A DNA stretch of 64,000 nucleotides. Source: Bacteroidia bacterium (GTDB lineage Bacteria; Bacteroidota; Bacteroidia; Flavobacteriales; Flavobacteriaceae). The notes beneath the pieces are model-generated. The model worked only from the letters and a program-made list of their open reading frames with translations. It searched no databases and was not told where the DNA came from. The DNA lies in the NCBI GenBank assembly GCA_030427585.1, contig JAUIBW010000001.1, forward strand, positions 248,001 to 312,000, given 5' to 3'. Below, one piece after another: positions 26,189 through 34,550 of this stretch (its first letter is position 1; the number at the start of each line of letters is the position of its first letter). The position numbers and the translations under genes were made by a program.

Positions 26189-26218
26189 GACCTCACAGAT
26201 TTTGAAATCTGTGAGGTC
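26189..26218. repeat. REP-like palindrome, copy 1
   Basis: A 30-bp near-perfect palindrome starting GACCTCACAGATTT and ending AATCTGTGAGGTC. Related palindromes are at 29496-29528 and 46444-46477. Confidence 0.75.
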
Positions 26219-26253
26219 AATGATGTATTAGATTTCGGTAAGCTTTTAAATAC

Positions 26254-26610
26254 TTACTTTTCTATCAGCAAAATAGCTCGTTTACTTTTTTTAATTACAA
26301 ATTTTGATTTCAAAACATTTCTTTTCAAAGCTTTTAGGCAAAAAACAAAACGCTCTACTACAAGAGAGTATAACAATACATTAAGGATTAATCCCCCTAC
26401 TATACTGTAGATTCCTTTACTTAATGTAACATATCCTATAGTATCTGTAGGAAGGTTAATTATCGAATGTAATTTTAGTAAAAATTCTGTTGTAGGAGTC
26501 AAAACGAGTGTTCCTGCATTGTTGGCGTACCCAATTAAACTACATATTGCTGCTAAAACATATAGTAAAATAAATGTAACAATATATGTATGTATATTAA
26601 TTTTTTTCAT
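26254..26610 (-). CDS. Small membrane protein
   Basis: A 118-residue protein with an N-terminal helix (residues 8-27), a second hydrophobic helix (about 66-88), and a basic C-terminal tail rich in Lys/Arg (LKRNVLKSKFVIKKSKRA). I recognise no family. Start ATG 26610. The region upstream on the minus strand contains a CCCTGTTTTCGG motif (26727-26716) that resembles the palindromes before the TPR kinase. The real product is probably this protein rather than any overlapping plus-strand ORF, because the helices and charged tail are coherent. Confidence 0.55.
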   Translation of the reverse strand: MKKINIHTYIVTFILLYVLAAICSLIGYANNAGTLVLTPTTEFLLKLHSIINLPTDTIGYVTLSKGIYSIVGGLILNVLLYSLVVERFVFCLKALKRNVLKSKFVIKKSKRAILLIEK

Positions 26611-26715
26611 CTGTATATCTGGTATTAAAAGTTATCATAAAATTGTTTTTAATACTGTGCAAGATATAGGCGTTTAAGTAGGTGAAAAACACCGTAAACG
26701 ATGAAAATTAGGGTA

Positions 26716-26727
26716 CCGAAAACAGGG
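26716..26727 (-). promoter_or_regulatory. CCCTGTTTTCGG motif
   Basis: This minus-strand sequence, 106 bp before the small membrane protein, matches the first 11 bases of the 4647-4660 palindrome. Nearby ATCCCTG and TACCCTA sequences give a loose CCC-rich inverted arrangement. Confidence 0.3.
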
Positions 26728-26782
26728 ATGTTTTATACCCTATTTACCGGTATAATATATTTAGAATCTATCAAAAAGTGCA

Positions 26783-27595
26783 TTAATATTCTCTGCGATA
26801 CTTTTCTTTTTCTTTAAGTGCAATAGCTTGTTTTCCTTTCCCGGTTAGGAATTTTGTTTTTAAGGTAATTCTTTCTTTTAGTCTTTGAAAAAATACAATG
26901 AAATGTAAATGTGGTCCTGTAGCCCAACCAACATCGCCACTATATCCAATAAATTGGCCTATTTTTATTTGATCTCCAATATTTACCTGTGCTCCATTTT
27001 TTTTAATATGGGTATACTCGGCAAAAGTACCATCGCTATGATAAATGAGAATAAAATTATTATACTTGGCACAATCTGCAGAAGTACAACTTTTACTAAA
27101 ACTTTCTTCGACATCTACAACTACTCCGTCTCGTGCTGCATAAATCTTAGTCCCTACAGGCATTTTAAAATCTAATGCATTTTCATTTTGGTGAGAAGTA
27201 GCTCCATTATATCCCTGGGATAACCAATATTCTTCTCCTTTTTTAAATGGCAGGTAATATTTAAAACCGGTATCGTATTTTTTTTGATTATGATTTCCAT
27301 AATTATAGATAGATTCGTATCCCAATTTTATGCGTTTTTTTCTGTCGATTACCTTTAGATCCGTAATCGTATATCTTTTGGTTTTTGCTGGTACTACAAA
27401 AACTTTATCGCTACCATTAGTAGAAGTAAGATTTTCTAACCTGAAGTCTATTTTTGCAGATACTGGAGTATATTCATCATTATCTGCCAGAATTTTAAAT
27501 CCATTTTCTGTTTCTTCATAATAGAGTTTAAAATTATCTTGGGAAAACGTACCTATAGAAAACAGGCAAAAAATAAGAAGTAGAGTACCTTTCAT
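26783..27595 (-). CDS. M23-family metallopeptidase (LytM domain), secreted
   Basis: A 270-residue exported protein starting at ATG 27595 (signal peptide MKGTLLLIFCLFSIGTFSQ). The C-terminal half is a peptidase_M23 domain: the first zinc ligands in HQNENALDFKMPVGT (His and Asp), and the final HxH in GPHLHFIVFF. Both ligand motifs are intact, so it is probably an active endopeptidase on peptidoglycan cross-links, not a degenerate LytM activator. The N-terminal half is a beta domain of unknown family. It is followed by no partner gene. Confidence 0.88.
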   Translation of the reverse strand: MKGTLLLIFCLFSIGTFSQDNFKLYYEETENGFKILADNDEYTPVSAKIDFRLENLTSTNGSDKVFVVPAKTKRYTITDLKVIDRKKRIKLGYESIYNYGNHNQKKYDTGFKYYLPFKKGEEYWLSQGYNGATSHQNENALDFKMPVGTKIYAARDGVVVDVEESFSKSCTSADCAKYNNFILIYHSDGTFAEYTHIKKNGAQVNIGDQIKIGQFIGYSGDVGWATGPHLHFIVFFQRLKERITLKTKFLTGKGKQAIALKEKEKYRREY

Positions 27596-27776
27596 AAGTT
27601 TTATTTTATCTAAACAACAAAAAAAATATACCGATAGCAATATGTTAATCAATCGATTAACCAGATATCATCGATAAAAAACTGAATCATTATATTCGAT
27701 ATATGGATATAATGATTGTTGTTTTTATTACTATAAGGTACCAAAAATTTTAAATTTATCTAATTCGAGATAAAAT

Positions 27777-29555
27777 TTAGTAGTTAAATTTATACGTAAC
27801 TCCTCCTAAAACTTGTATTCCTTGAACCGGGAAATTTACCCAACGCTCATAATTTTCTCCAGCCAAATTGTTTCCTTTAATAAAGAAAGATAATCTATCA
27901 CTTAATCGATATCCTAAATATACATTAGCGTCAAAATAAGAATCTAGTGTTACAATAGATTCAGGAACTGTAGGTAAAGAAACGACTTGATTATTAATAT
28001 CTTTTCTTTCGCCAACATAAAATAACTGTGCTCCCACGTACCATTTTTTATTAATTTGGTAATCCATAAGTACCGAAGCTTTTAGGTCAGGGAGATTCCA
28101 TGCTTCTTGTTCGTCTTCAGAGCTATAATTAAAATATTCTGCAGAAGCTCCTAATTTAAATTTTTTGCTAATTTCAAAATTTAACTCTCCATACCCTACT
28201 AATGTATTAACATCGTCATAGCGATACGAAAATGAGTTTCCATAATCATATCCTTCTCGTTGTAATGTTGGTCTAACGTTATTAACAAATAAAGGTTTTT
28301 CATCTTCTGAGATATAACTTCCTCTAAAATTATAGCTCACGACATCAGATATCTTCCCTTTAAATCCTACATATGCATCATACAGCATATTCGTAGGTTC
28401 TATGACCAAAGTAGGAGATACAAAAGGATTTTTTTGTACCGCATCCCGATATGTATTCTGTTGTAAATCACCTTCAAGTCCACCATAAGCAATAACAGCT
28501 TCTTCTAATAACCTATAGGAAGCAGTTACTTTGGGGTAAATAAAGAAATCATTATCGCTATTTTCTGTATCAATGCTATAATATACTGCCGCTCCAAGAT
28601 TTACGGTAAGATTATCTCTTAATATCACAAGGCTTGGGTTGACTCCAACATTTAAAACACCATATTCGTTAGGAGTTTGGAACGCGAGATCGCGATCGAA
28701 ACTTCCTTTTAAATAATCTACAATAAAATTGGTTGTGATTAGGTTATCCCCTATCTCGAACTCAAAAGTAGGTTTTGCTATTACATGGTGTTCTACAGAG
28801 CTTAAAGCATCACCAAAATATCTATAGTTTAACACAGCTTTCTTAAAGTACAGGTCATCAAATTGAAGTTTCCCTCCTAGTTTTGCTCCAAAATAACTCT
28901 GTTGTGGGTCAATTGCATTGATCTGTTCTTGTGTTAATGAAGGAATATCTGGCAATCCATACCAATTATATAGTTGGTGTTCTGCTCCTACTTCTATCCC
29001 GTATGTATAATCTCTTGTACGAGAGGTATAATTAAGATCTAAAAAGGTATTATAAAATTTATCATCCAATTGCACTTCTTCTATACCTCCTTGTGATGAG
29101 TTATGGTGCAAATACAATCCAATATTATCGGATCGATTAAGTTGAAAATTACTATAAAACTCTGCAAGAACCGATGTAAAATTTCCAAATCCTAATGTGG
29201 CATAGTTATCATAGATATCTATAGGTTTTGGTCTATCGATATTGGCAGCCTTTCCTTTTGCCGGTGTATACGTAGACGCCACAGGCACAGAAAAAATACT
29301 ATATCGTATTTGCTTTTTCTGTTGTGTTACAGAATCATTAAGAACAGGAGTAGATTTTACTTTAAATGCATCACTAATTGTTGGTGTGTATGCTTTTACA
29401 ATAACCACTCGTTCTGTATCCAGGGTTTCATTTTCTTTTTCCTGGGCAACACTCTTTATTCCAATTATAAAAATAGGTACAAAAAGTAACACTCTAGATC
29501 TCACAGGTCTTGAAGACCTGTGAGGTCTATTCAATTTTTTAAAATATGTAAACAT
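27777..29555 (-). CDS. TonB-dependent-receptor-like outer-membrane barrel
   Basis: A 592-residue outer-membrane protein from ATG 29555. A signal peptide ends SVAQ; a short periplasmic segment follows (ERVVIVKAYTPTISDAFKVK), then a long beta-barrel with alternating aromatic strands, ending in GITYKF-like GVTYKFNY. No plug domain is evident, so it resembles the barrel-only proteins conserved next to large TPR proteins in Flavobacteriia; the TPR gene ends 30 bp upstream. The n-region of the signal peptide contains an in-frame REP-like palindrome (RPHRSSRPVRS, 29496-29528). A GTG inside it could be an alternative start. Confidence 0.75.
   Translation of the reverse strand: MFTYFKKLNRPHRSSRPVRSRVLLFVPIFIIGIKSVAQEKENETLDTERVVIVKAYTPTISDAFKVKSTPVLNDSVTQQKKQIRYSIFSVPVASTYTPAKGKAANIDRPKPIDIYDNYATLGFGNFTSVLAEFYSNFQLNRSDNIGLYLHHNSSQGGIEEVQLDDKFYNTFLDLNYTSRTRDYTYGIEVGAEHQLYNWYGLPDIPSLTQEQINAIDPQQSYFGAKLGGKLQFDDLYFKKAVLNYRYFGDALSSVEHHVIAKPTFEFEIGDNLITTNFIVDYLKGSFDRDLAFQTPNEYGVLNVGVNPSLVILRDNLTVNLGAAVYYSIDTENSDNDFFIYPKVTASYRLLEEAVIAYGGLEGDLQQNTYRDAVQKNPFVSPTLVIEPTNMLYDAYVGFKGKISDVVSYNFRGSYISEDEKPLFVNNVRPTLQREGYDYGNSFSYRYDDVNTLVGYGELNFEISKKFKLGASAEYFNYSSEDEQEAWNLPDLKASVLMDYQINKKWYVGAQLFYVGERKDINNQVVSLPTVPESIVTLDSYFDANVYLGYRLSDRLSFFIKGNNLAGENYERWVNFPVQGIQVLGGVTYKFNY
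29496..29528. repeat. REP-like palindrome, copy 2, inside a coding sequence
   Basis: A 33-bp palindrome with arms around AGATCTCACAGGTCTT and GAAGACCTGTGAGGTCT. It lies in frame near the start of the outer-membrane barrel gene and is 33 bp long, so it keeps the frame. Confidence 0.75.
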
Positions 29556-29584
29556 ACAATACAACTCGTTTTACTAACTTATTA

Positions 29585-32500
29585 TTACTGTTCGGTTTGG
29601 ATAGATGAATTTGTTTTTGCCTCTTCTGCTTTGATTTTTCTGAGTTCGGTTTGCGCTTCATCGATTACCTCGGGAAAATCGGTAAAATTTTTAATTACGC
29701 TTTCCAAAATATATGTAGCCTGATAAGCATCTTTAAGTCCGTAAAAGTTTTTAGCCATAAGTACTAGTCCTTTAGAACCATATAATCGATACCCGGGAAA
29801 ATCTTTAGATAATTTTTGAATGGTTTCATTAGAAGCCTTGTAGTTACCATCTAAGTTTTTAAAATATGCATTATAGTATAATGCCTCGGCAGCTAATTCT
29901 CCCGTAGCTATTTTTTGCACCTCTGCATAAGCTCTCTTTGCACGTTGCATATCTACAGTTTTAAACGCTGCCCGGGCGGTAAAAATCTTAGCATCACTTT
30001 TTACATCATTTTGAATTTTTGGATTCGCTAAAACCTTATCTGCATATTCGATAGTTTTTTGATAATTCAACAATTGATAATACGATTTCATCAAATTAGA
30101 TTGCGCAAAAATGATATTTTGCGGATAATCAGCATCACTCTCTAAGCGTTCTAGTACAGGAATTGCTTTTTCATATCTACGATTCTCCAAATACACTTGT
30201 GAGAGTCTTGCCAATGCTTGCTCTGTAAACTCTGTCCTATCTTGCTGCAGCACAAATTCGTAATGCGGGATTGTTGCTTCTTTATTTCCTTTTTTGAAAT
30301 ACAACTGTGCCAGGTGAAAGTGACTTTTAAGAGCGTGTAAACCATTAGGAAATTCACTAAGGTATTTCTCAAAACCACTAATTGCAGCTTTATCGTTATT
30401 TTCTAAGAATTGTTTTTCTGCAGCTTCAAAAGCCGTATTATCCAAATCGGCATCACTAACGTCTACAAAACTTAATCCTTTTACCCAACTGGCATATTCA
30501 TTTGTTCTTCCTAAATCCACATAAATCAATCTTGCTGTATTCACAGCCTGGATAGCTTCATCGGTTCCCGGATATTCTGCAACTACTTTTTTAAATTTTG
30601 ATAAAGCTCTGTCTCCCTGATTTCCATTATAATAAATTAGCCCTTGTTTTAGCAATGCTTTTGGCACATATGAGCTTCTGGGGATATCACTAATTAAACG
30701 GTCATAGGCTTCGATACCTCGTTGTGTTTTATTTTCGGAAACATACACATCGCCAAGAGCAAACATAGCATCATCTCGATATGTGGATCTGGGGTACATT
30801 TTTAAGAATATCTCCAGATCCTGGATCTTTTTATTATGTTTATTTACAAAGCCATAACTAATTGCTTTTTGATAATGTGCATAATCAGAATCTGGTCCGT
30901 TTTTTTTAATTGCCAGATTATAGGCTTCCATTGCCGGCCAGTATTTACTAGAAATAAAATGACTATCTCCTAATCTTAGATAGGTATCTGTTTGCCTTGC
31001 TTCATCAGCTTTGTTATGCTTAGAAAAATTTTCAAAATACTGAGCAGCCTGTGGATATTGTTTCAACTTAAAATAAGTGTACCCTAAATTATAATCTATA
31101 TACTCATACTCACTAGTCGATGACGCTCCTGTACTGCCTTGAAATTGTTTAAATCCAATTAAAGCATCATCAAAATTGTTTAATAAGTAATCACTCTCGG
31201 CTTTCCAATATATTGCTTTGGCAGTAAATGCAGGGTCTACTTGTTCTTTTAGGGATTTATCAAAATAGATTATTGCTTCTGGATAATTATTTTCTGAATA
31301 CAATTCTATCCCACGGTAAAAAGCTACTTTTTGATATACTTCTTTATCTGCAAAGTTTCTACTTCCTTCTAACAGATCCATCGCTTCTTTATAGTTCTTT
31401 GATGTGATATACGAACTAATCAGTAATTCTTTGATCTCTTCTTCAAATTCTGTGTTAGGGTATTGATCTAAGTAGGATAGCAAAACTTTTGGAGCACTCT
31501 CGAAAGAGTTTCCTATTTCATAGCTTAATTTTGCGTAGTTATAGGTTGCATCTTCCTTGATTTTAGCTTCAAAATCCATTTCTGAAGCATTTTTAAAAGC
31601 ATTTAGTGCTTGCTGTTTTTGATCTGTTTTAAGATAAGATTCTGCTAAGTGATAATAAGCATTTTGGGCGGTAGCATTGCGCCCATCTACAATTTTATTA
31701 AATTCTGAAATTGCATTCTGATACGCTCCTTGTTTATAATAAGCATAGCCCAATAAATAATAGTCTGTATTGTTCCATTTCCCTTTTCGTCCTTTATATT
31801 CTTTAAGGTACGGAATTGCCTTATCATACTGACCAAGGTTAAAATAACTCTCTCCTATAATTTTATTTAATTCAGATTTTTCTGAACGCTTCGATTTAGG
31901 TAATTGTACTAATCCTTCATTAATGGCTTCTTCAAAATTTCCTGATTTGAAATTCATATCACTCTGGAAATAGGATAAATTCTTATTGTATTCGTCTAAA
32001 TCCTTTACTTCGTCAAACAATTTATCGGCTTCTTTATAATTATCTCCTTCATAAGCGATAAAACCCAGGTAGTATTTTGCTTTAGCACTGTATTCTGGAG
32101 AGTCTTCAACACGATTTAAAAATTTTTTAGCTTCGTTAAATCGCTGTATTTTAAAATAGGCGTACCCGTTATTAAAATTGTACTTCTCTTTTTCTGCCCG
32201 CCCTAAATTACTTTCATCAACTTTATCATACCATTTACGTGCATAGGCATATTTACCATTATCAAAATAGTATGTTGCTGCATCCAAGTATGCTGCATTA
32301 CGCTTAATACTTGTAGGATATTGCACAACAAAATCTTCTAAAAGTTGATCTGCTCCTTTTTGATTTAGCCACACCGCACAATTAGCAATATAATAGGTGC
32401 AATCGGCATCAATATTCTCATCTGTAGAGGCATCCTTAACCTTATCAAACAGGTTTTGAGCCGCCAGAAATTGTTTATTGTTATACAATTCTAGAGCCTG

Positions 32501-32602
32501 ATTATACAGCACTAATTCATTGGTGTAAATTGCGGATTGCTGTGCAGACATATATGCAGACATAACAATCACAAAAAGCATCGAGATGATGTATTTGTTC
32601 AT
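29585..32602 (-). CDS. Large secreted TPR-repeat protein
   Basis: A 1005-residue exported protein (signal peptide MNKYIISMLFVIVMSAYMSAQ) built almost wholly of tetratricopeptide repeats. More than fifteen units are recognisable by the A.YY/NxGYAYFKIQRFNEA pattern, for example YYLLGYAYYKQGAYQNAISEF and YWPAMEAYNLAIKK. Such periplasmic TPR scaffolds bind partner proteins, and the tight linkage to the downstream outer-membrane barrel gene (30 bp) suggests they act together. The pair is widely conserved in Flavobacteriia, as far as I recall, but uncharacterised. Confidence 0.88.
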   Translation of the reverse strand: MNKYIISMLFVIVMSAYMSAQQSAIYTNELVLYNQALELYNNKQFLAAQNLFDKVKDASTDENIDADCTYYIANCAVWLNQKGADQLLEDFVVQYPTSIKRNAAYLDAATYYFDNGKYAYARKWYDKVDESNLGRAEKEKYNFNNGYAYFKIQRFNEAKKFLNRVEDSPEYSAKAKYYLGFIAYEGDNYKEADKLFDEVKDLDEYNKNLSYFQSDMNFKSGNFEEAINEGLVQLPKSKRSEKSELNKIIGESYFNLGQYDKAIPYLKEYKGRKGKWNNTDYYLLGYAYYKQGAYQNAISEFNKIVDGRNATAQNAYYHLAESYLKTDQKQQALNAFKNASEMDFEAKIKEDATYNYAKLSYEIGNSFESAPKVLLSYLDQYPNTEFEEEIKELLISSYITSKNYKEAMDLLEGSRNFADKEVYQKVAFYRGIELYSENNYPEAIIYFDKSLKEQVDPAFTAKAIYWKAESDYLLNNFDDALIGFKQFQGSTGASSTSEYEYIDYNLGYTYFKLKQYPQAAQYFENFSKHNKADEARQTDTYLRLGDSHFISSKYWPAMEAYNLAIKKNGPDSDYAHYQKAISYGFVNKHNKKIQDLEIFLKMYPRSTYRDDAMFALGDVYVSENKTQRGIEAYDRLISDIPRSSYVPKALLKQGLIYYNGNQGDRALSKFKKVVAEYPGTDEAIQAVNTARLIYVDLGRTNEYASWVKGLSFVDVSDADLDNTAFEAAEKQFLENNDKAAISGFEKYLSEFPNGLHALKSHFHLAQLYFKKGNKEATIPHYEFVLQQDRTEFTEQALARLSQVYLENRRYEKAIPVLERLESDADYPQNIIFAQSNLMKSYYQLLNYQKTIEYADKVLANPKIQNDVKSDAKIFTARAAFKTVDMQRAKRAYAEVQKIATGELAAEALYYNAYFKNLDGNYKASNETIQKLSKDFPGYRLYGSKGLVLMAKNFYGLKDAYQATYILESVIKNFTDFPEVIDEAQTELRKIKAEEAKTNSSIQTEQ

Positions 32603-32880
32603 TTAAGTAAGTATTACAATCTAAAAAGTAAATATCGTTTCCCGCGAATAAATTTTGTGTTAAAGATACCCTAATCTTCATTTTAATAACGAAATATTTT
32701 AGATATAATTACATTGTAAATTTAGAATTGTGAATACTTTATGAGTAATAAAACTTTACTTTTTGCATAATTTGCCAGAGATAGATCAATAAAATTGATA
32801 GTTTTAGCTTCAATTTGAAGTTTGGGTTTCTAGAAATTAAAATATTTATTATTAAACTCTGTTATGTATTTAAAGCGAAG

Positions 32881-32930
32881 GAACTTGTCTAAACTTTTTT
32901 TAATTAGGGTGAAAGTTTTAGATAAATTCT
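32881..32930. repeat. Diverged copy of the GAACT-TAAACTTTTT repeat
   Basis: GAACTTGTCTAAACTTTTTT, followed by GAAAGTTTTAGAT and AATTC, keeps the order of the hairpin at 60000-60047 but is degenerate. It sits in the 412-bp gap before ftsE, which otherwise shows nothing identifiable beyond presumed promoter sequence. Confidence 0.35.
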
Positions 32931-33014
32931 ATTAAAAAACTATTTCCATACCTGATTTTTTTAACAGAAAACTTTTTACTTTTACCAAAGTATATTAATT
33001 CAGAATCATAAACT

Positions 33015-33698
33015 ATGTCCAATACGGTATTAAGCCTCAAAAATGCTTCAATTTATCAACGTGAAAGTTTAATTCTTTCTGATGTCAATGTAGAAGTAAA
33101 TAAAGGGGATTTTGTATATCTTATTGGTAAGACTGGTACAGGAAAAAGTAGTTTCATGAAAACGTTATATGGGGATCTTCCTTTATTAGAAGGTGAAGGG
33201 AGTATTGTTGATTTTGATTTACCTACCCTGCAAGAAAATCAAATCCCATTTTTACGTAGAAAATTAGGCATTGTATTTCAGGATTTTAAATTACTTAATG
33301 ACAGAACTGTAAAAGGCAATCTTTTATTTGTTCTTAAAGCCACAGGATGGACAGATGAAAAAGGGATGGACAGTAAAATTGATGATGTATTGGATAAAGT
33401 AGGTATGAAAACCAAGGGTTTTAAATACCCGTATCAATTATCGGGAGGAGAACAACAACGTATTGCTATTGCCAGAGCATTACTAAATGATCCCGAGTTA
33501 ATATTAGCCGATGAGCCTACCGGAAATCTGGACCCACAAACATCTGTAGAAGTTATGGAAGTGTTAAGAGATATCAATAAAAATGGCAACACCATACTTA
33601 TGGCTACTCATGATTATGCTTTATTACTTAAATATCCTTCTAAGACATTAAAATGTGATGGAAACAAAGTATTCGAAGTGGTACAAAGAAAAGGATAA
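33015..33698 (+). CDS. ftsE: Cell division ATP-binding protein FtsE
   Basis: A 227-residue ABC ATPase. Walker A is GKTGTGKSS (about residues 38-46), the signature is LSGGEQQRIAIARAL (about 143-157), and Walker B is ELILADEPTGNLDP; the switch His is in MATHDYALL. The sequence matches FtsE rather than LolD in length and in the FLRRKLGIVFQDFKLLNDRTV segment. With FtsX it couples cytoplasmic ATP hydrolysis to peptidoglycan hydrolase control at division; ftsX is not adjacent here, which is normal for Bacteroidota. Confidence 0.9.
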   Translation: MSNTVLSLKNASIYQRESLILSDVNVEVNKGDFVYLIGKTGTGKSSFMKTLYGDLPLLEGEGSIVDFDLPTLQENQIPFLRRKLGIVFQDFKLLNDRTVKGNLLFVLKATGWTDEKGMDSKIDDVLDKVGMKTKGFKYPYQLSGGEQQRIAIARALLNDPELILADEPTGNLDPQTSVEVMEVLRDINKNGNTILMATHDYALLLKYPSKTLKCDGNKVFEVVQRKG

Positions 33699-33796
33699 AG
33701 ATATAATAAGTCATTAACAAACTTAGAATCTAAGCATTTTTTGCGTCTCTATTATTTACACTGCTCGTACAATAATTTTATACCATATTACAGAGA

Positions 33797-34138
33797 CTAA
33801 CCTATTCGTAATCCATTTTTAACAGGTAAATCGGAAGTTAACAAAGTTACTTCTTTATTTTCTCCTACAGCTCCCAAAACCAAGCATTCACTCATCATAC
33901 TAGCGATTTGCTTTGGCGGAAAATTGACTACCGCTATAACTTGTTTTCCTATAAGTTCTTTAGGTTCTGGATAGAGTTTTGTGATCTGTGCAGAGGTTTT
34001 TCGCTCTCCTAATTCGCCAAAATCAACAATCATTTTGTAAGCTGGATTTCGTGCTTCTTTAAAAATTTCTACACCTACTATAGTGCCAACTCGCATATCT
34101 ACATTCATAAATTCTTTCCATTCTAAATCTCGATTCAT
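33797..34138 (-). CDS. csaA: CsaA-type tRNA-binding-domain protein
   Basis: A 113-residue single-domain OB-fold protein. Typical CsaA segments are visible: VDMRVGTIVGVEIFKEARNP, KTSAQIT, NFPPKQIASMMSECLVLGA. CsaA is a dimeric tRNA-binding protein with proposed chaperone or export-related activity in Bacillus. It is a single gene converging on ftsE, with the sRNA-like region upstream of its start. Confidence 0.9.
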   Translation of the reverse strand: MNRDLEWKEFMNVDMRVGTIVGVEIFKEARNPAYKMIVDFGELGERKTSAQITKLYPEPKELIGKQVIAVVNFPPKQIASMMSECLVLGAVGENKEVTLLTSDLPVKNGLRIG

Positions 34139-34328
34139 TTATTTTTTATTTCAAATTATTTCTTAAAAGTATTGAAGTTCTATTAAAAAATAACATTTTA
34201 AATATTGATCTTTCAAAAGGGCAGTAAAAACCGTATTAAAACAATGCTTTTTGCGTATTTTATCGTTATTAATTGTATTTTACCGATATTTTATTGTTTT
34301 TTACAAGCGAAGTTACAGGAATTATTCT

Positions 34329-34458
34329 TACATTTGTACTATATAAATAAAACATTATATACCTTTTTTTGCCCCAAAATATAGAGTTAGCCCCATTTAT
34401 ACCCCAATGCATACCCCAAAATATCGACAATAAATCCCGAGTTAACTCGGGATTTTAC
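34329..34458 (+). ncRNA. Candidate small RNA with four CCCC motifs
   Basis: A gene-free 412-bp gap (34139-34550) holds an exact flavobacterial -7 box TACATTTG (34329-34336), although no good -33 TTG at the right spacing. About 110 nt downstream is a perfect 24-bp palindrome (34432-34455) with a T-rich tail. The interval carries CCCC at 34372, 34391, 34402 and 34414 in unstructured, AU-rich surroundings. The layout fits an independent sRNA on the plus strand; no gene on this strand would otherwise need the terminator. Confidence 0.35.
34432..34455 (+). terminator. Perfect palindrome, candidate sRNA terminator
   Basis: AAATCCCGAGTT and AACTCGGGATTT are exact reverse complements with no loop spacer, followed by TACTTTTAAT. 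Confidence 0.6.
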
Positions 34459-34492
34459 TTTTAATACCAGTAATAATTTGAATTTATGATTA

Positions 34493-34523
34493 AAAAAACC
34501 GCGAGAAATTCTCGCGGTTTTTT
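34493..34523 (-). terminator. typA terminator
   Basis: AAAAAACCGCGAGAA and TTCTCGCGGTTTTTT form a strong GC-rich stem with A/T tracts on both sides, 28 bp after the typA stop on the minus strand. Confidence 0.85.
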
Positions 34524-34550
34524 ACTTTTATAGATATAACTTAAAAGAGT

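Noticed and set aside
34372-34417. Integrase attachment site suggested by repeated CCCCA sequences
   Set aside because: There is no tRNA, no integrase gene and no direct repeat pair that would mark an integration site.
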